From Candidatus Segatella caccae (GTDB lineage: Bacteria > Bacteroidota > Bacteroidia > Bacteroidales > Bacteroidaceae), in NCBI GenBank assembly GCA_900556395.1, contig USOQ01000027.1, positions 1 through 30,431 of the forward strand: a stretch of 30,431 nucleotides of DNA, in the 5' to 3' direction. This document shows positions 15,294 through 23,830 of the stretch, one piece after another. Position 1 is the first letter of the stretch; every line of letters starts with the position of its first letter. The notes below the pieces were generated by a model. The model was not told where the DNA came from. It did not search any database and worked only from the letters and a program-made list of their open reading frames with translations. A program made the position numbers and the translations under genes.

Positions 15294-18200
15294 TTAGAAT
15301 GAAATGTTAGCACCTACAGTCCAAGAGAATGACTTAGGATATGATGAGAAGTCTGCACCAGGAGTCAAACCGCTGGTCTTGCTGCCACGGATAGATGAGT
15401 TAACTTCAGGGTCATAACCTGAGTAGCTTGTCAGGCAGAACACGTTAGTCAGTGTGCAGTACAAGCGCAAAGAGTTGCATGCAAATTTCTTTGTCCACAT
15501 TTTAGGGAAAGTAAAGCCTACAGTCAAGTTCTGCAAACGGAGGAACGAACCATCTTCAACTGCCCATGATGTTGGTACAGGGTTGTTGTCTGACAGTGTT
15601 GCTGCACTCCATATAGAAGCATTTGCATTCATATTCTTCAATGTCTCATAATCTGTGATGATTTCACCTGTTGCTTGATCCATGTAAGTCCATGCCTTAC
15701 CACCCAAAGTTACAGGAGTCATTTCCTGACGGAGACTTGCGTATGTGTTACGATATGACTGAGATGTAACCATCTTGTCGAGGTTGTAAACATCGTTTCC
15801 TACTACGTAGTTGAAGTTTGCAGTGAGGTCAAACCACTTGTATGTAGCATTGATTCCAAAACCACCCTGGAACTTAGGCTGGGTCTTACCGATGATGGTG
15901 CGATCATCCTCAGAAATCTTGTTGTCGCCAGTAAGGTCTCTAACTTTCATTGCACCTGGGCGAAGACCAGCCTTAGAGCCTGCTGTGATGTATGTACCAT
16001 CTACAACGCCATCTTTCAAGATGTAGTTACCGCTCTTGTCAAATACAAACTGAGTCTTGCCGTTCTCATCGGTTGTGGTCTGGAAATCATCAACAGTATA
16101 GAAACCGTCGCAAATGAAACCATAAACGAGTCCGAGAGGCTGACCAACAACTACTCGGTAGTCATCATATCCGCGCATATCGGTAGAGAAAGCACCTGAG
16201 TTATATGACTGATAGGTCTGTCCACCTGCTAACTTATCAACTTTGTTCTTGTTGATACCTACATTGAAGTTGAAATTCAAAGAGTAATCCTTGTGACGAA
16301 GGATAGCTGCATTCAAGTTCAACTCAAGACCACGGTTAGATGTCTGACCGATGTTCTGTTGCATAGAAGTATAACCGATTGCTGTAACAGGAGCATCAAG
16401 GAGAAGATCCTTTGTCGTGTTCCAGTAATAATCCAAGCTACCAGAAATACGCTCACCGAGGAAACCGAAGTCCAAACCAATGTTACGTGTAATAGTTGTT
16501 TCCCACTTCAAATCTGGGTTAGCCAACTGAGAATTGTTCAAAGTATAGTGTGGGTTCTGTTGGTTGCCTGCACCATAATATTTGTTATTACCGTAAGCTC
16601 TGTAGGTAGTCTCATACATAGCAGAATTAATACGGTTGTTACCTGCTGTACCAAATGAAAGGCGGAGCTTCAAGTTTGACAACCAGTCCTTGGTGTTCTT
16701 CATCCAAGGCTCCTCTACAATACGCCATCCAAAAGCGGCTGCAGGGAAGTATCCCCAACGGTTGTTCTTCACAAACTTAGAAGAACCATCAGCACGCATG
16801 GTGAATGTAAACAAATAGCGGTCTGCGTATGAATAGTTCAAACGGCCAAAGAATGACAGGGTGCGGTCTTCCTGACCCAGTGATGAGTTGATTGTACGAG
16901 AACCTGTTGCGCCTGAGTTTGATGCAAGGCTTGCAAACATCTTCTCTGGGGTAATATCCTTTTGGAAGTATTTAGCAATCACATTAAGACTTTCGTTGTT
17001 TGATGCTACATACTCTTGACCAATCATGGCATTCAGGTTGTGTACCTTATTAAATGTCTTATTGTAAGTCAAGGTGTGGGTCAAACGAAGTTTCCAGGTG
17101 TCTTTCTTGGTCCATTCGCCCATAGGAAGACTACCGCCATCCTTCACAGACTTATCACTTAATGCTCCATAGTAATCTTTCTGCTGGAAGAAAGTATAGT
17201 CGTAACCAGCCTCTGCACGGTAAGTAAAGTTCTTCAGGAACTTCCATGTGATGGCACCATTATAGTTATAGCGGCGTTCATTCTTTCTTCTCCAGTAGTC
17301 ATTTACCTTGTCTTGCAGACTGCGGGTAATAGCGATGTACTCATCGTACTCATCGTCTGGAAGAGTTGATGGGTCAATGTCGAGCTGATCGTAGAGACCA
17401 TTAACAGGACCTTTGGTGATAGTTTCGTAAGAACGAATCTTGTAAGTACCACCACCAGTACCTACACCTTTAGTAGTTACGTCAGCAAGACGCATACCGA
17501 AGTCAAGCTTTAAGTTCTTGCAAATCTCATGATTCAATTTGAAGTTTACGTTGAAACGGTCATAACCATTAGTCTTCATCAAACTGTTATCGGTTGTGTA
17601 TGTACCGCTCAAGTTGAACTTTGTCTTCTCAGAACCACCGCTCACGCTGATATTATGAGACTGAGACAATTCATGGTTTCCAAACATTTCATCTTGCCAG
17701 TCGTGTCCCTTCTGATACTGATACAAGTCAAGGTCTCCGAAAGAACCGAAACGTTTTTCGAAGCTGCTGATATCAGATGTTCCGCGGAGAGCAGCACGCT
17801 CATAGTTGTACATGACGTACTGATAAGGTGTCATTGTGTCAAGAGTCTTTGCAATGCTCTTACCCTGAATGAATCCATTGTAAGAAACAACAGTCTTACC
17901 AGACTTTGCACCCTTGGTTGTTACCAAGATAACACCATTTGCACCTTGAGAACCATAGATAGCAGTAGAAGCTGCATCTTTCAATACGGTAATGTCCTCA
18001 ATGTCTGAAGGAGCAATATCACCGATGGTTGATACAGGGAAACCATCTACGATGTAGAGAGGAGAGTTGTCACCAGTGATAGAACCACCACCACGTACCT
18101 TGATGATCATTTCTGCATCAGGAGAACCGTCTGTAGTTGTAATCTGTACACCAGGGAGCTTTCCTGTCAAAGCTTCCGCAGCATTAGTTACAGGAGCTTT

Positions 18201-18602
18201 TGTCAGATCGTCACCCTTAACGGTAGCAACAGAACCTGTCAAGTCCTTCTTTCTTGCGGTACCATAACCGATAACGACAACGTCGTTGAGGCTGTTGGAC
18301 TCGTCCTCGAGCTTAACGGAAACGGTTGATTTACCTGCAACATTTACGATCTGAGTCTTCATACCGATGTATGAGACCTTCAGTTTCTTACTGTTGCCTT
18401 TCAATGTTAAGGTGAAATTACCATCAATATCGGTAGCAACGCCATTGCTCTGCACACCCTGCTCGAAGACAGAGGCGCCGATAACTGGCTCGCCCGTATT
18501 GTCGATAACTGTACCCTTTACGGTTTGCGCAGATAGGCTTGCTGCAAAAAACAGCATCATGCTAACCAACGCAATTCTAATTTGTTTTAAATTACCAGAC
18601 AT
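15294..18602 (-). CDS. SusC/RagA-family TonB-dependent outer-membrane transporter
   Basis: The 1102-aa protein has a signal peptide cut before QTVKGTVID. A carboxypeptidase-D-like beta-sandwich follows (about 27-105, GEPVIGASV..GVATDIDGNF), then a TonB-box region DVVVIGYGTARKKDLTGSV, a plug (about 115-235, with LYIVDGFPV and STAIYGSQGANGVILVTTK), and a 22-strand barrel ending in WTVGANISF with the usual terminal Phe. No N-terminal STN domain is present, so it is not built to signal through an anti-sigma factor. It imports oligosaccharides delivered by SusD, powered by TonB. As first gene of the operon, it is preceded by a promoter with an upstream CG-centred palindrome. Confidence 0.95.
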   Translation of the reverse strand: MSGNLKQIRIALVSMMLFFAASLSAQTVKGTVIDNTGEPVIGASVFEQGVQSNGVATDIDGNFTLTLKGNSKKLKVSYIGMKTQIVNVAGKSTVSVKLEDESNSLNDVVVIGYGTARKKDLTGSVATVKGDDLTKAPVTNAAEALTGKLPGVQITTTDGSPDAEMIIKVRGGGSITGDNSPLYIVDGFPVSTIGDIAPSDIEDITVLKDAASTAIYGSQGANGVILVTTKGAKSGKTVVSYNGFIQGKSIAKTLDTMTPYQYVMYNYERAALRGTSDISSFEKRFGSFGDLDLYQYQKGHDWQDEMFGNHELSQSHNISVSGGSEKTKFNLSGTYTTDNSLMKTNGYDRFNVNFKLNHEICKNLKLDFGMRLADVTTKGVGTGGGTYKIRSYETITKGPVNGLYDQLDIDPSTLPDDEYDEYIAITRSLQDKVNDYWRRKNERRYNYNGAITWKFLKNFTYRAEAGYDYTFFQQKDYYGALSDKSVKDGGSLPMGEWTKKDTWKLRLTHTLTYNKTFNKVHNLNAMIGQEYVASNNESLNVIAKYFQKDITPEKMFASLASNSGATGSRTINSSLGQEDRTLSFFGRLNYSYADRYLFTFTMRADGSSKFVKNNRWGYFPAAAFGWRIVEEPWMKNTKDWLSNLKLRLSFGTAGNNRINSAMYETTYRAYGNNKYYGAGNQQNPHYTLNNSQLANPDLKWETTITRNIGLDFGFLGERISGSLDYYWNTTKDLLLDAPVTAIGYTSMQQNIGQTSNRGLELNLNAAILRHKDYSLNFNFNVGINKNKVDKLAGGQTYQSYNSGAFSTDMRGYDDYRVVVGQPLGLVYGFICDGFYTVDDFQTTTDENGKTQFVFDKSGNYILKDGVVDGTYITAGSKAGLRPGAMKVRDLTGDNKISEDDRTIIGKTQPKFQGGFGINATYKWFDLTANFNYVVGNDVYNLDKMVTSQSYRNTYASLRQEMTPVTLGGKAWTYMDQATGEIITDYETLKNMNANASIWSAATLSDNNPVPTSWAVEDGSFLRLQNLTVGFTFPKMWTKKFACNSLRLYCTLTNVFCLTSYSGYDPEVNSSIRGSKTSGLTPGADFSSYPKSFSWTVGANISF

Positions 18603-18646
18603 ACATTTATTTGGTTAGATTAGTAAAAAAATATATTTCTTCGCTG

Positions 18647-18654
18647 CAAAGATA
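18647..18654 (-). promoter_or_regulatory. -7 promoter element of the susC operon
   Basis: On the - strand this reads TATCTTTG, a full match to TAnnTTTG, 44 bp before the susC ATG. The -33 region at the proper spacing reads TATT rather than TTTG, again pointing to activator dependence. Confidence 0.7.
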
Positions 18655-18697
18655 CTATCTTTTTTGGTTTTTTAATAAATATGGAGAGTTAAAATAT

Positions 18698-18711
18698 ACG
18701 TAAACGTTTTC
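18698..18711. promoter_or_regulatory. Putative operator, CG-centred palindrome upstream of susC
   Basis: ACGTAAACGTTTTC contains the core AAACGTTT, centred at 18705.5, exactly 58.5 bp from the end of the susC -7 box. Further GCGTAAAAA and ACGTAAAAA words at 18719-18748 repeat the half-site ACGTAAA in direct orientation. Confidence 0.6.
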
Positions 18712-18743
18712 AATGTTTGCGTAAAAAAGGTGTTTTTTAACGT

Positions 18744-18784
18744 AAAAAGAGGTGCAACACCCACGCATGGGGTTGCACCTCTTT
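18744..18784 (-). terminator. Terminator after the CE8 gene
   Basis: The stem AAAGAGGTGCAA (18746-18757) pairs with TTGCACCTCTTT (18773-18784), extended by ACCC/GGGG pairing. On the - strand a T run follows at 18748-18744. It lies 21 bp beyond the CE8 stop. Confidence 0.88.
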
Positions 18785-18805
18785 GTTAAATATTCAGATA
18801 TTCTT

Positions 18806-21800
18806 TTACTTCAGTACCACTTTGCTGGTCTTTTTGCTACCATCGGCAAATGTCTTGACGATGATGTTGATGCCACGTTGCAACTTGCTAATCTGCATAC
18901 CATCTGTGGTGTAGATAGCTGTAGCAACTACCTGACTCTCAGTAGCGATGTTCTCAATGCCAGTGCCAGTGCTTGCTACAGTAGCTTCGCCCAAACCACC
19001 CATCTCGTTGGCAGCACGGACACTCCATGTTGCTGAAGCATCGTCAACGTTGTAGGTAGGCTCAACGGTGAAGTCAACCACCTTGCCGTTCTTGCATACA
19101 GCCCAGAGCAGAGCGTAGTTGCTGTTATCCCATGTCAGGTTGTTACCGGCAATCTTCACATTGGTAGGAGCAGAAGCCTGCTCGGTGGCAGCTGTAGGAT
19201 CCCAATCGTCATCGCCACCCATCACTTTCTCTATGGTGTAGAATGCAGCTTCCTCTGCTGTGAGGACTGGGTTTCCTGCTGTCTCGTTGCGATGGTTGGT
19301 ATAGTTGTTTCCATCCTTAGCATCGTAAGCATCATAAACCTGCTTTCTTCCGCTCAGATCTACTGCAGTGCCTGTAGCTGTGGTAGAGTTGTATTCTGCA
19401 AAGCGCTTAGGATAACCACCGCTCATCTCGTCCCAACCTGCTGCTGTAGGAATCACTTCCATCTTGGTGTCGATGAAGAGAGCGATAGGAGTGCCCTTGC
19501 CCCAAGGACGACCGAGCTTGTACTTACCGTTGATACCTGCGGTTGATCCGTCCTTGATGGTACAATCCTTGAAGATATAGCCATACTGGGTAGGCTGTGA
19601 AGGTACGGCGAGATAGCCGGTGCCACACATCAGGAGATCCACATTATTATAATATACGTCACCCTTACCGCAGAGGTAGTCGGTGTTACCACGCAGAATA
19701 CCACCCTCGAAGTAGAAGCGGCCCTTCTGGTTGTTGGATACGTAGGTGTCCTGATAAGCCCAGAGGTTGACGTTCTTACAGATAGTCTTGTTACTCTTGT
19801 CGTTGAGTACGATGTCGCGACCCTTGCCGTCGCCCATGCTGCTGTACATCTTGATGTCCTGGAAGTAAGTGTTTGTTGCACCGCTTTCCAAACTCAATAC
19901 ATCACCACGTCCGATACCTTCCAGTACGTTTGCGATATTGTAGCCATTGCTGCTTTCTACTGCTGGTACGGTATTGGTGATAGAAGTATTCTCATTGCTT
20001 TCACCGATGATAGATACATTAGGTGTATTCATATAGGTAGTAGCACTTGGATACTGCTTGCCATCGATACCAGTCACCATGCTGTTCGGGTTGGCAGGAA
20101 TCTTATAGTCGCCCTGTTTGATGAAGATGCGGAAACGCTTACTGGTATCAGTACGCTTGGCTGCTGCTGCGAGAGCTTCAGTGAATGTTCCGTCTGTTGG
20201 TACGATGAAGTCATAGAGAGCCTTGGTTACTGCAGGCTTCTCCTTGGTGGTGAAGCTGAAGGTGATATCGCTCTGGATGGCATTGTCTGTCAAGTCGGCT
20301 ACTGAACCTGCAGCGAGTGCGAAGGTGTATTCGGTAGCATAGCTCAAACCCTTGTAGGCAAAGGTGATGGTCTTGCCAGATACGGTACCGGTCAACTCCT
20401 GACCATTGAGGGTTGCCTTGGCGTTTTCTGTCAGTTTCACCTTCTCATCGAATGTCAATACAATCTTACCATTGGCTGAAGCATTGGTTGCACCTGCTGC
20501 AGGTACCTGGCTCTTGAGTACAGGAGCTGTGCCGTCATCGAAGAGCTTGGCTGTACCTGTGATATAGATCTGAGCGAGAGCAATACCGTCGTTGGTACCT
20601 GTTGTTCCCTTGACAGATGAAGTCTTGTCGGCAATCCAGCGAACATATACTGCAGCCTGGTTGTTGGCTTCGGCAGGGAGAGTGAACTCGCCTGCTGTCC
20701 AAGCCTTGGCTCCTGGCATAGCGATGGCGCCAACCTGGGTCCATTTCTCGCCATCAAGAGAGTACTCTACATTGTAGGTCTCGTAAGCATTATAATTGTA
20801 GAGCATGCAGCTCTTTACCTTGATGTCGGTGAATGCTGTGGCGTTGAACTTGGTCTGCCAGTAGGTTTCACCTAAAGCCTTTGTTGAAGTCTTGGTCCAG
20901 TTGACAGCTGCGTTCTTGCCTTCGTAACCACCAGCCTTATTGCTCTTGTCGAGCCAGCCGTATGAGTTGCCTTCTGCATCACGGAGTACGAGCTGTACAG
21001 CGTCATTGTCTGCTGCTGCAAAGTCGGCAGTGCGACCTTCCTTGCCTTCCTGATAGAAGTCCCATGCCACGATGTAGTCCTTGGCTGAGAATGTGGCAGT
21101 GAAAGCCTGGTCAGCATTCATCGTCGTCTTGATTTCTGCTGTTGTCTCACCATTGCTCCAGTTGTTGAAGTCGATGATGTCGTTTCCTGTTGCTGTAAGA
21201 GTTACCTCTGTACCTTCCTCATACATTTTCTTGCCATCTACCATCTCTGGGGCAGGAGAGAGAGTCACCATATAGTCCTTGGCACCGCCTTCTACGTTTA
21301 CGTCGAGTGCATAGGTGTTTACCTTCTTGTAGTTGGCAGTCAGAGTCTGATCTTCTGTCACTGTGTATTTGAATTTGCTTTCAGTAGAAAGCTCTGTGCC
21401 GTTCTTGTCTGTCCAGTTGACAAACTTGTAACCGAATTTATCTGCAGCAGTTAGCGTTACCTCGTCGTTCTCCTGATATTCGTCAGACTTAGGATAGACG
21501 GTAACGTCTGCGATACCTTCAGGATTGGTTACGACAGAGAGTTTGTATTTGTTTACTGCAACGAGTGTTCCGTTGACGGTTCCTTCGATCGTAACAGGAC
21601 CGAAAACTGCCTGCTTGTTAGTAGCTACGCCGATAGTAGATGTCAGGTAGAAGCCATCTGTACCAGCCAAGGCTGCCTGCTGCTCTGCTGTCAGTGTGAT
21701 TTCAAACTGATGGATAGCGGTTTCGTCATAAGCTTGATCTGATTTAGCCTTGCCTTGACGCCATGCGGTATAGGTGCCTAATGCTACTACTTCTCCGTTT

Positions 21801-22294
21801 GCCTTATGGGCGCTGATAACGATTCCCTTTTCTACATTCGTACCACAGCGGTTTACATAACCACTTACCTTGGTTGGGGTGAAAGTAAGTCCTGCAGCAG
21901 GACGAACAAACCAGTTGATTTCTGTTTCCTTCTTTCCTGAGTCATTATTAATTTGGAGACCTTTGATACCTGAGGGTGTTCCATCGGCCTTGGTAATTTC
22001 GAGAATTCCTTTCAAAGATAAGTTTGCTCCGTAATCAAATGCGATGGTGCTGAAAGCATCAGTTGGAGATGTGGTGTTGGCACTTGCATTGCTGAGGTCG
22101 TTCATTGCAAATACGACGCTGGCAGCCTCGTTGTTGAAAGTCTTGCCTACAGGTTCGCTTGCAATGACAGGAAGAGTTCCTTCTGCTGTCGTCGTTCCTA
22201 AAGAGTAAGTGAGGGTAATGTCACTTGCCTTTGTAACGACTGAAACGAGTAGGACTAAGCATAGTAGTCCGAATCTTAGTAGATTTCTGTTCAT
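18806..22294 (-). CDS. Large secreted multidomain pectin methylesterase (CE8)
   Basis: The 1162-aa secreted protein carries a CE8 beta-helix at about 690-1030 with AYQDTYV (Asp849), GNTDYLCG (Asp872) and LGRPWG (927-932). These are the two catalytic aspartates and the Arg/Trp of pectin methylesterases, which remove methyl groups from homogalacturonan. Other parts, in order, are a signal peptide (about 1-23), a beta-rich domain (25-240), two InlB/Listeria-Bacteroides-type repeats (about 250-325 and 327-405), a discoidin-like binding domain (about 408-583), an Ig-like Big_5 domain (589-683), a fibronectin-like domain (about 1040-1110) and a C-terminal tag with IYTTDGMQI..RGINIIVK. A single-domain CE8 is about 300-400 aa, so two thirds of this protein is accessory. 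Demethylation would open the pectin chain to the PL1 and GH28 enzymes encoded nearby. Confidence 0.9.
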   Translation of the reverse strand: MNRNLLRFGLLCLVLLVSVVTKASDITLTYSLGTTTAEGTLPVIASEPVGKTFNNEAASVVFAMNDLSNASANTTSPTDAFSTIAFDYGANLSLKGILEITKADGTPSGIKGLQINNDSGKKETEINWFVRPAAGLTFTPTKVSGYVNRCGTNVEKGIVISAHKANGEVVALGTYTAWRQGKAKSDQAYDETAIHQFEITLTAEQQAALAGTDGFYLTSTIGVATNKQAVFGPVTIEGTVNGTLVAVNKYKLSVVTNPEGIADVTVYPKSDEYQENDEVTLTAADKFGYKFVNWTDKNGTELSTESKFKYTVTEDQTLTANYKKVNTYALDVNVEGGAKDYMVTLSPAPEMVDGKKMYEEGTEVTLTATGNDIIDFNNWSNGETTAEIKTTMNADQAFTATFSAKDYIVAWDFYQEGKEGRTADFAAADNDAVQLVLRDAEGNSYGWLDKSNKAGGYEGKNAAVNWTKTSTKALGETYWQTKFNATAFTDIKVKSCMLYNYNAYETYNVEYSLDGEKWTQVGAIAMPGAKAWTAGEFTLPAEANNQAAVYVRWIADKTSSVKGTTGTNDGIALAQIYITGTAKLFDDGTAPVLKSQVPAAGATNASANGKIVLTFDEKVKLTENAKATLNGQELTGTVSGKTITFAYKGLSYATEYTFALAAGSVADLTDNAIQSDITFSFTTKEKPAVTKALYDFIVPTDGTFTEALAAAAKRTDTSKRFRIFIKQGDYKIPANPNSMVTGIDGKQYPSATTYMNTPNVSIIGESNENTSITNTVPAVESSNGYNIANVLEGIGRGDVLSLESGATNTYFQDIKMYSSMGDGKGRDIVLNDKSNKTICKNVNLWAYQDTYVSNNQKGRFYFEGGILRGNTDYLCGKGDVYYNNVDLLMCGTGYLAVPSQPTQYGYIFKDCTIKDGSTAGINGKYKLGRPWGKGTPIALFIDTKMEVIPTAAGWDEMSGGYPKRFAEYNSTTATGTAVDLSGRKQVYDAYDAKDGNNYTNHRNETAGNPVLTAEEAAFYTIEKVMGGDDDWDPTAATEQASAPTNVKIAGNNLTWDNSNYALLWAVCKNGKVVDFTVEPTYNVDDASATWSVRAANEMGGLGEATVASTGTGIENIATESQVVATAIYTTDGMQISKLQRGINIIVKTFADGSKKTSKVVLK

Positions 22295-22377
22295 TTGTTT
22301 GTTACTTTTTTAGGTTATATATATTTATATTGTTTCCAATAAATAAGAGTAGGAGTTAAGGCTACTGCTTTTGGTCA

Positions 22378-22385
22378 CAAAGTTA
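22378..22385 (-). promoter_or_regulatory. -7 promoter element of the CE8 gene
   Basis: On the - strand this reads TAACTTTG, a full consensus match 83 bp before the ATG at 22294. No TTTG -33 element is present at 19-20 bp. Confidence 0.65.
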
Positions 22386-22430
22386 ATGTAAAAAACTGAT
22401 ACTTGCGACACCTTATTATAATTAAAAGCA

Positions 22431-22444
22431 CGTAAACGTTTACG
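22431..22444. promoter_or_regulatory. Putative operator between divergent promoters, perfect palindrome
   Basis: CGTAAACGTTTACG is a perfect 14-bp palindrome centred at 22437.5. The centre is 59.5 bp from the CE8 -7 box on the left and 58.5 bp from the -7 box of the small secreted gene on the right, so one site could serve both. A central CG within AAACGTTT is typical of LacI/GalR-family operators (established knowledge); the actual binding protein is unknown. Confidence 0.7.
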
Positions 22445-22465
22445 GCTTTTTCTGACTTGCCAGTC

Positions 22466-22496
22466 TTGCAAGTTATGCTTTTATGTTGTACTTTTG
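22466..22496 (+). promoter_or_regulatory. Promoter of the small secreted protein gene
   Basis: TTGC (22466-22469), a 19-bp spacer and TACTTTTG (22489-22496) give a near-consensus promoter, with about 70 nt of leader before the ATG at 22568. Confidence 0.8.
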
Positions 22497-22567
22497 CAAC
22501 GAAGTCATATCAAAAGACTAATTTCTTAAACATAAAACAAACAATAACAAACTAAAAACAAACGATT

Positions 22568-23233
22568 ATGAAGAAATTCTTTACTCTTATTGCAGCTGTC
22601 GCTATGGCAGCAAGTGTGAATGCACAGACTCAGGAATGGAACTTTAGTAAATGGAATGCTGCTACATTCAATGAAACAACTACACAGGATGGCTTGACAG
22701 TTTATGCTGGTAAGGATTCTAAGGGAAATCCTTGTGCTGTTACCGTTGATGCCAACAACAAAACTATTGATGGCGTAAAGTATACACAGCGTTTGAAGTT
22801 TGGTGGCAAGGGTGACTTCGTTGACGATGCTACTCCTAACTACCGCGTGTTGGCTTTCGATGTAACAGGTGCTTGTGATGTTTATGTAGCTTGTACAACT
22901 TCAAACAAGACTGATGCTAAGGAATTGTACGTAGATGCTTTGGCAACAGGTGCTTCTGAAAAAACTAATGTAGGTAAAATCTCATTGGCTGCTAATGAAG
23001 TTAAGGGTGAGACTGTTCACTATACTGGTGGTGCCGGTAAGATTTTCTTGTATCCTAATGGTGGCTTGAATATCTATACCATCAAGGTTACTTCTGGCAC
23101 TTCTGGCATTTCAAACATCAATGCTTCTGAGGCTGCTAACGAGGGTGCTACATTCAACCTCCTCGGTCAGAAAGTGGTAAGCAATGCTAAGGGTCTTGTT
23201 ATCAAGAACGGCAAAAAGTTCATCAACAAGTAA
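22568..23233 (+). CDS. Small secreted protein of unknown function, divergent from CE8
   Basis: The 221-aa protein has a signal peptide cut before QTQEWNFS. A beta-rich domain (about 22-175) follows, containing EWNFSKWNA, TTTQDGLTVYAG, RLKFGGKGD and GGLNIYTIKV. The last 30 residues are the tag TFNLLGQKVVS..KGLVIKNGKKF shared with other secreted proteins in the window. The WNFSKW..DGLTVYA pattern recalls non-catalytic beta-sandwich domains attached to Bacteroidota pectate lyases and pectinesterases, so I infer a stand-alone binding module, but no catalytic motif or named domain is recognised. It shares an operator with the CE8 gene, which suggests a job in the same process. Confidence 0.7.
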   Translation: MKKFFTLIAAVAMAASVNAQTQEWNFSKWNAATFNETTTQDGLTVYAGKDSKGNPCAVTVDANNKTIDGVKYTQRLKFGGKGDFVDDATPNYRVLAFDVTGACDVYVACTTSNKTDAKELYVDALATGASEKTNVGKISLAANEVKGETVHYTGGAGKIFLYPNGGLNIYTIKVTSGTSGISNINASEAANEGATFNLLGQKVVSNAKGLVIKNGKKFINK

Positions 23234-23283
23234 TATCGTTCATCTCGTGCCAAGTGATTCATTTGGCAAAACACAAGAATAAG

Positions 23284-23310
23284 GGTCTTCTGCTTCGGCA
23301 GAAGACCTTT
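23284..23310 (+). terminator. Terminator with UUCG tetraloop
   Basis: A perfect 10-bp stem GGTCTTCTGC / GCAGAAGACC closes a C(UUCG)G tetraloop (23294-23297), an exceptionally stable RNA hairpin, followed by TTT. It ends the small secreted gene. Confidence 0.88.
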
Positions 23311-23321
23311 ATTCGTTTCTG

Positions 23322-23393
23322 ATGCACTGGGGAGGGCGTGGTCAAACCTTCATCTTTCTTGTTTTGAGCAAGTATGCACTGGGGAGGGCGTGG
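23322..23393 (+). repeat. 20-bp GC-rich direct repeat in a gene-free stretch
   Basis: ATGCACTGGGGAGGGCGTGG occurs at 23322-23341 and again, unchanged, at 23374-23393, with starts 52 bp apart; the sequences between and after are unrelated. The rest of the 23311-23596 interval shows no gene apart from the toxin-antitoxin promoter at 23527-23558. The motif is much richer in G than its surroundings. Confidence 0.8.
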
Positions 23394-23526
23394 CATCCCC
23401 CAGCAGCATGAGATGGTCAACAGGACTCGTTAATAATTTATAAACTTAATTTTGGTAACAGCTCAGTACCTCAATGGGCATGGGTAGTTACAATAAAGAC
23501 CTTTAACGTTAAAATAATGCAAGAAG

Positions 23527-23558
23527 TTTGGCGGTGTGAGGTGAAAAATGTATTTTTG
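23527..23558 (+). promoter_or_regulatory. Promoter of the YafQ-type toxin-antitoxin module
   Basis: TTTG (23527-23530), a 20-bp spacer and TATTTTTG (23551-23558) match the Bacteroidota consensus, 38 bp before the antitoxin ATG. Confidence 0.78.
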
Positions 23559-23596
23559 TAACCTAATTCTGTTAAACGTTTTAAAAAGAGTAGATT

Positions 23597-23830
23597 ATGA
23601 AAGCAAGAGCGATAGAATTAAAAGAACCACAGTTAGTGGTTTCAATATCAGACCCATCTTTGGTCAATAAACTTAAAAGTGCCATTCAAATGCTCAATGG
23701 AGTAAGTTCAATTTCGGTTTTGAAACCCAAGAAAACAGAATTGGAACTTGCTGAAGAGGATGTTGCTAAAGGTAGAGTTACACAATGGAACTCTGTTGAT
23801 GAAATGTTTGACACGATTCTTGGTAAGTGA
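23597..23830 (+). CDS. Putative antitoxin of a YafQ-type module
   Basis: The 77-aa acidic protein (VVSISDPSLVNKLKSAIQMLNG, then LELAEEDVAKGRVTQWNSVDEMFDTILGK) sits directly before a YafQ/RelE-type toxin. The C-terminal half, with ELELAEEDVAKG and NSVDEMF, has the form of RelB/DinJ-like toxin-binding tails. The N-terminal half does not show a clear ribbon-helix-helix. Its stop overlaps the toxin start by one base (TGATG), so translation is probably coupled. Confidence 0.8.
   Translation: MKARAIELKEPQLVVSISDPSLVNKLKSAIQMLNGVSSISVLKPKKTELELAEEDVAKGRVTQWNSVDEMFDTILGK

Noticed and set aside
15275..15313. Longer SusD start at 15313
   Set aside because: The extra 13 residues would overlap the susC stop and spoil the lipoprotein signal; ATG 15274 gives a normal signal with Cys20.
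23322..23393. 20-bp direct repeat as attachment sites of an integrated element
   Set aside because: Only 32 bp lie between the copies, with no integrase or cargo, so they cannot flank an element.
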